Part shown: positions 4,891 to 5,804 of the stretch, in pieces
Numbering within the stretch: the stretch's first letter is position 1
Layout: every line of letters starts with the position of its first letter
Assembly: GCA_020200995.1 (NCBI GenBank)
Contig: JAIVHQ010000266.1
Coordinates: forward strand, 1 to 5,804
Direction: 5' to 3'
DNA length: 5,804 nt
Source: Flavobacteriales bacterium
GTDB lineage: Bacteria; Bacteroidota; Bacteroidia; Flavobacteriales_D; Cryomorphaceae
Position numbers and translations under genes: made by a program
The notes under the pieces: model-generated
Seen by the model: only the letters and a program-made list of their open reading frames with translations
What the model was told of the DNA's origin: nothing
Databases searched by the model: none

Positions 4891-5367
4891 ATGTCGGCTT
4901 TTCGCCATATCATTTTCACGGGAGCACTCATCGGGTGCTCCCTTTTTACGCTCGGCCAAAGTTCATCGGCAGGAGTGAGGTGGGCTTACGGGAGCGGGAT
5001 CGCCTTCCGGCAAAATTTGACTGAGAAGAACGCCGTCGAAGGAATGCTCACCGCACGGTGGGGCGGCGCAGCGCTCACCGCACTCTACCAGCGACAAAGT
5101 GACATCGGGGCCGAGGGCAATTGGTTTTGGTATTACGGCGGAGGCCTCCACCTCGGGGTGCACCGCCGCAGCAACGACCGCCCTTTCGAAAACCCCCGCT
5201 TCGAGCAGAAGCACATCAATATCGGCATTGACCTGATCGCCGCGATGGGCTATAGCTTTTCGAACTTCCCGCTTCAATTCACCCTCGATTTTAAACCGAC
5301 ATTCAGCTTCAGCACCGAAGAGCATGTTCCGGAGAGCTTTGGGCTTACGGGGCGGTGGAGATTTTGA
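4891..5367 (+). CDS. Small outer-membrane beta-barrel protein with signal peptide
   Basis: The 158-residue product starts with a signal peptide (MSAFRH, then hydrophobic IIFTGALIGCSLFTLG to about residue 22). It then alternates aromatic and polar residues in beta strands (RWAYGSGIAFRQ, GNWFWYYGGGLHLGVH, INIGIDLIAAMGYSF, LQFTLDFKPTFSF) and ends GLTGRWRF. The terminal phenylalanine is the usual outer-membrane assembly signal, and the FPLQFTLDFKP segment is typical of small Bacteroidetes barrel proteins. The function is unknown. LIGC at 13-16 could be read as a lipobox, but the residues after it stay hydrophobic, so ordinary cleavage near residue 22 is favoured. ATG at 4891 is chosen over the in-frame TTG at 4879 because it gives the better signal peptide. 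It is 14 nt after hppD and probably partly co-transcribed with it, but a terminator-like hairpin lies within codons 10-19. No separate promoter is evident. Confidence 0.75.
   Translation: MSAFRHIIFTGALIGCSLFTLGQSSSAGVRWAYGSGIAFRQNLTEKNAVEGMLTARWGGAALTALYQRQSDIGAEGNWFWYYGGGLHLGVHRRSNDRPFENPRFEQKHINIGIDLIAAMGYSFSNFPLQFTLDFKPTFSFSTEEHVPESFGLTGRWRF
4920..4947 (+). terminator. Terminator-like hairpin inside the start of the outer-membrane protein gene
   Basis: GGGAGCAC (4920-4927) and GTGCTCCC (4935-4942) are perfect 8-bp arms around a 7-nt loop, followed by TTTTT (4943-4947). By shape this is a good intrinsic terminator, 43 nt past the hppD stop. It falls in the signal-peptide codons of the next gene, so it may end most hppD transcripts or act as an attenuator. 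Confidence 0.6.
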
Positions 5368-5370
5368 AGT

Positions 5371-5385
5371 CGCCACGGTGTGGCG
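5371..5385 (+). other. Hairpin just after the outer-membrane protein gene
   Basis: CGCCAC-GGT-GTGGCG is a perfect 6-bp stem with a 3-nt loop, three bases past the stop codon. The following bases are only moderately T-rich (CCGATTCTCTT), so it may be a weak terminator or an mRNA 3'-end stabiliser. Confidence 0.4.
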
Positions 5386-5435
5386 CCGATTCTCTTGGCC
5401 TCCTGATTTGTTTCCGCCGGCTTGTGCTGAGCGGG

Positions 5436-5457
5436 GCCGAAGTACGGCGTTTTTTTT
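5436..5457 (+). terminator. Probable terminator of the outer-membrane protein gene
   Basis: GCCG (5436-5439) and CGGC (5445-5448) form a short stem around AAGTA, followed by G and eight T (5450-5457). The stem is weak but the T-run is the second longest in this gap. It lies 68 nt after the stop codon. Confidence 0.4.
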
Positions 5458-5479
5458 AGCCACGCCCGCCCATGCTAAA
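5455..5479. repeat. TTTAGC/GCTAAA inverted repeat
   Basis: TTTAGC (5455-5460) and GCTAAA (5474-5479) are perfect arms around a 13-nt C-rich loop, right after a T-run. The same arrangement (T-run, TTTTAGCT, loop, AGCTAAAA) occurs in the 74-bp repeat at 5598-5620, so this may be a remote fragment of that family. Confidence 0.35.
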
Positions 5480-5518
5480 GACAGGGCCTGCGGCCTGCCA
5501 ACGAATTATGCAGGAATA

Positions 5519-5566
5519 GTCGGGCAGGAATGCACGCCCGCCCGCATGACGCAGTCGGGCGGGAAT
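5519..5566. repeat. GTCGGGCRGGAAT direct repeat with a G/C hairpin
   Basis: GTCGGGCAGGAAT (5519-5531) and GTCGGGCGGGAAT (5554-5566) match at 12 of 13 bases. CCCGCCCG (5537-5544) and CGGGCGGG (5556-5563) are perfect 8-bp inverted arms around an 11-nt loop. This is a G/C-rich palindromic repeat patch with no coding signal. Confidence 0.45.
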
Positions 5567-5568
5567 AA

Positions 5569-5642
5569 TCGCCTATGGCGATAAGACCTTGGGCCTTTTT
5601 TAGCTACCGGCAAGCTAAAATTCCTTGGTCTTTGAGCAAGCC
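5569..5642 (+). repeat. 74-bp repeat, copy 1
   Basis: Aligned by eye without gaps to 5731-5804 it matches at 64 of 74 positions (86%). Within it AAGACC (5583-5588) pairs with GGTCTT (5627-5632), and TTTTAGCT (5598-5605) with AGCTAAAA (5613-5620), giving a nested fold. Some differences from copy 2 break one stem and favour another: copy 2 has the short AAGGCC/GGCCTT hairpin instead. Confidence 0.6.
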
Positions 5643-5661
5643 CCCAAAAAGCGAAGCTTTT

Positions 5662-5728
5662 ATTAGTGCATTAGTGGCTCCTTTTTTTAAGCCCCACCGG
5701 GGCTTGTTTTTGCCACTAATGCACGAAT
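5662..5728. repeat. 17-bp inverted repeat around a terminator hairpin
   Basis: The left arm (5662-5678) and right arm (5712-5728) are inverted copies with one mismatch; the inner 13 bp, GTGCATTAGTGGC / GCCACTAATGCAC, are perfect. They enclose T-runs and the AAGCCCC/GGGGCTT hairpin. The palindrome sits between the two copies of the 74-bp repeat. It may be a small non-autonomous element or part of a larger repeat unit. Confidence 0.6.
5689..5711 (+). terminator. Terminator-like hairpin inside the inverted repeat
   Basis: AAGCCCC-ACC-GGGGCTT is a perfect 7-bp stem with a 3-nt loop, followed by GTTTTT. A further seven T lie just before the stem. It has the form of a plus-strand intrinsic terminator, although no gene ends close by. 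Confidence 0.5.
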
Positions 5729-5730
5729 GG

Positions 5731-5804
5731 TCGCCTGCGGCGATAAGGCCTTCGGCCTTTTTTAGCTACCGGTGCGGTAAAATTCTTTGATCTTTGAGCA
5801 AGCC
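5731..5804 (+). repeat. 74-bp repeat, copy 2 (reaches the window edge)
   Basis: It matches copy 1 (5569-5642) at 64 of 74 bases with the same length, starting 162 bp after copy 1. AAGGCC-TTC-GGCCTT (5745-5759) followed by more T forms a terminator-like hairpin. The unit may continue past the end of the window, so its true length is unknown. Confidence 0.6.

Noticed and set aside
4905..4940. Lipoprotein signal (LIGC) in the outer-membrane protein
   Set aside because: The residues after the cysteine remain hydrophobic and the protein ends in a beta-barrel signal, so a standard signal peptide is more likely.
5324..5790. Short plus-strand open frames in the 3' repeat region
   Set aside because: They translate hairpins and repeats (the same RPxAFFSYR peptide appears twice only because the DNA repeats) and show no protein-like features.
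5569..5804. CRISPR array in the right-hand repeats
   Set aside because: Only two 74-bp copies, 86% identical, with a palindrome rather than a unique spacer between them.

Overview
The window reads as chromosomal DNA of a Bacteroidota (Bacteroidetes) bacterium. Four things point there. Three of the four promoters proposed here have an exact TAnnTTTG -7 element and the fourth has TACCTTCG. Starts lack Shine-Dalgarno sequences. The homogentisate dioxygenase is the short (about 386-residue) type. A remnant of a type IX secretion (T9SS) C-terminal sorting signal lies between two genes. I cannot name the genus from sequence alone.

Layout. 1-246 (minus): 5' part of a small two-helix membrane protein with a TTG start, divergent from hmgA. 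401-1561 (plus): hmgA, homogentisate 1,2-dioxygenase. 1562-2127: non-coding, with four diverged copies of a hairpin-plus-CTGCGGAACTAT repeat. 2128-2212: three palindromes of the same type, centred exactly 32 bp apart, overlaid on a promoter. 2213-3289 (plus): an AAA_14/DUF4143-type ATPase cut short by an in-frame TAA; its conserved C-terminus continues in the same frame to 3403. 3459-3548 (minus): relic of a T9SS sorting domain. 3734-4876 (plus): hppD, 4-hydroxyphenylpyruvate dioxygenase. 4891-5367 (plus): small outer-membrane beta-barrel protein, with a terminator-like hairpin inside its signal-peptide codons. 5368-5804: non-coding, with hairpins, T-runs, a 74-bp repeat present twice and a long inverted repeat.

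How the genes fit together. HppD makes homogentisate from the tyrosine transamination product 4-hydroxyphenylpyruvate, and HmgA opens the homogentisate ring, so the two enzymes are consecutive steps of tyrosine/phenylalanine breakdown. They are on the same strand but separated by about 2.2 kb holding repeats, the damaged ATPase and the T9SS relic. This looks like an accessory insertion or rearrangement scar inside a catabolic locus. Both genes keep their own promoter and share a GTGAAAnCAC dyad at almost the same distance from the start codon, a candidate common operator.

The best candidate for something undescribed is the phased operator trio in front of the ATPase. The enzymes themselves are ordinary.
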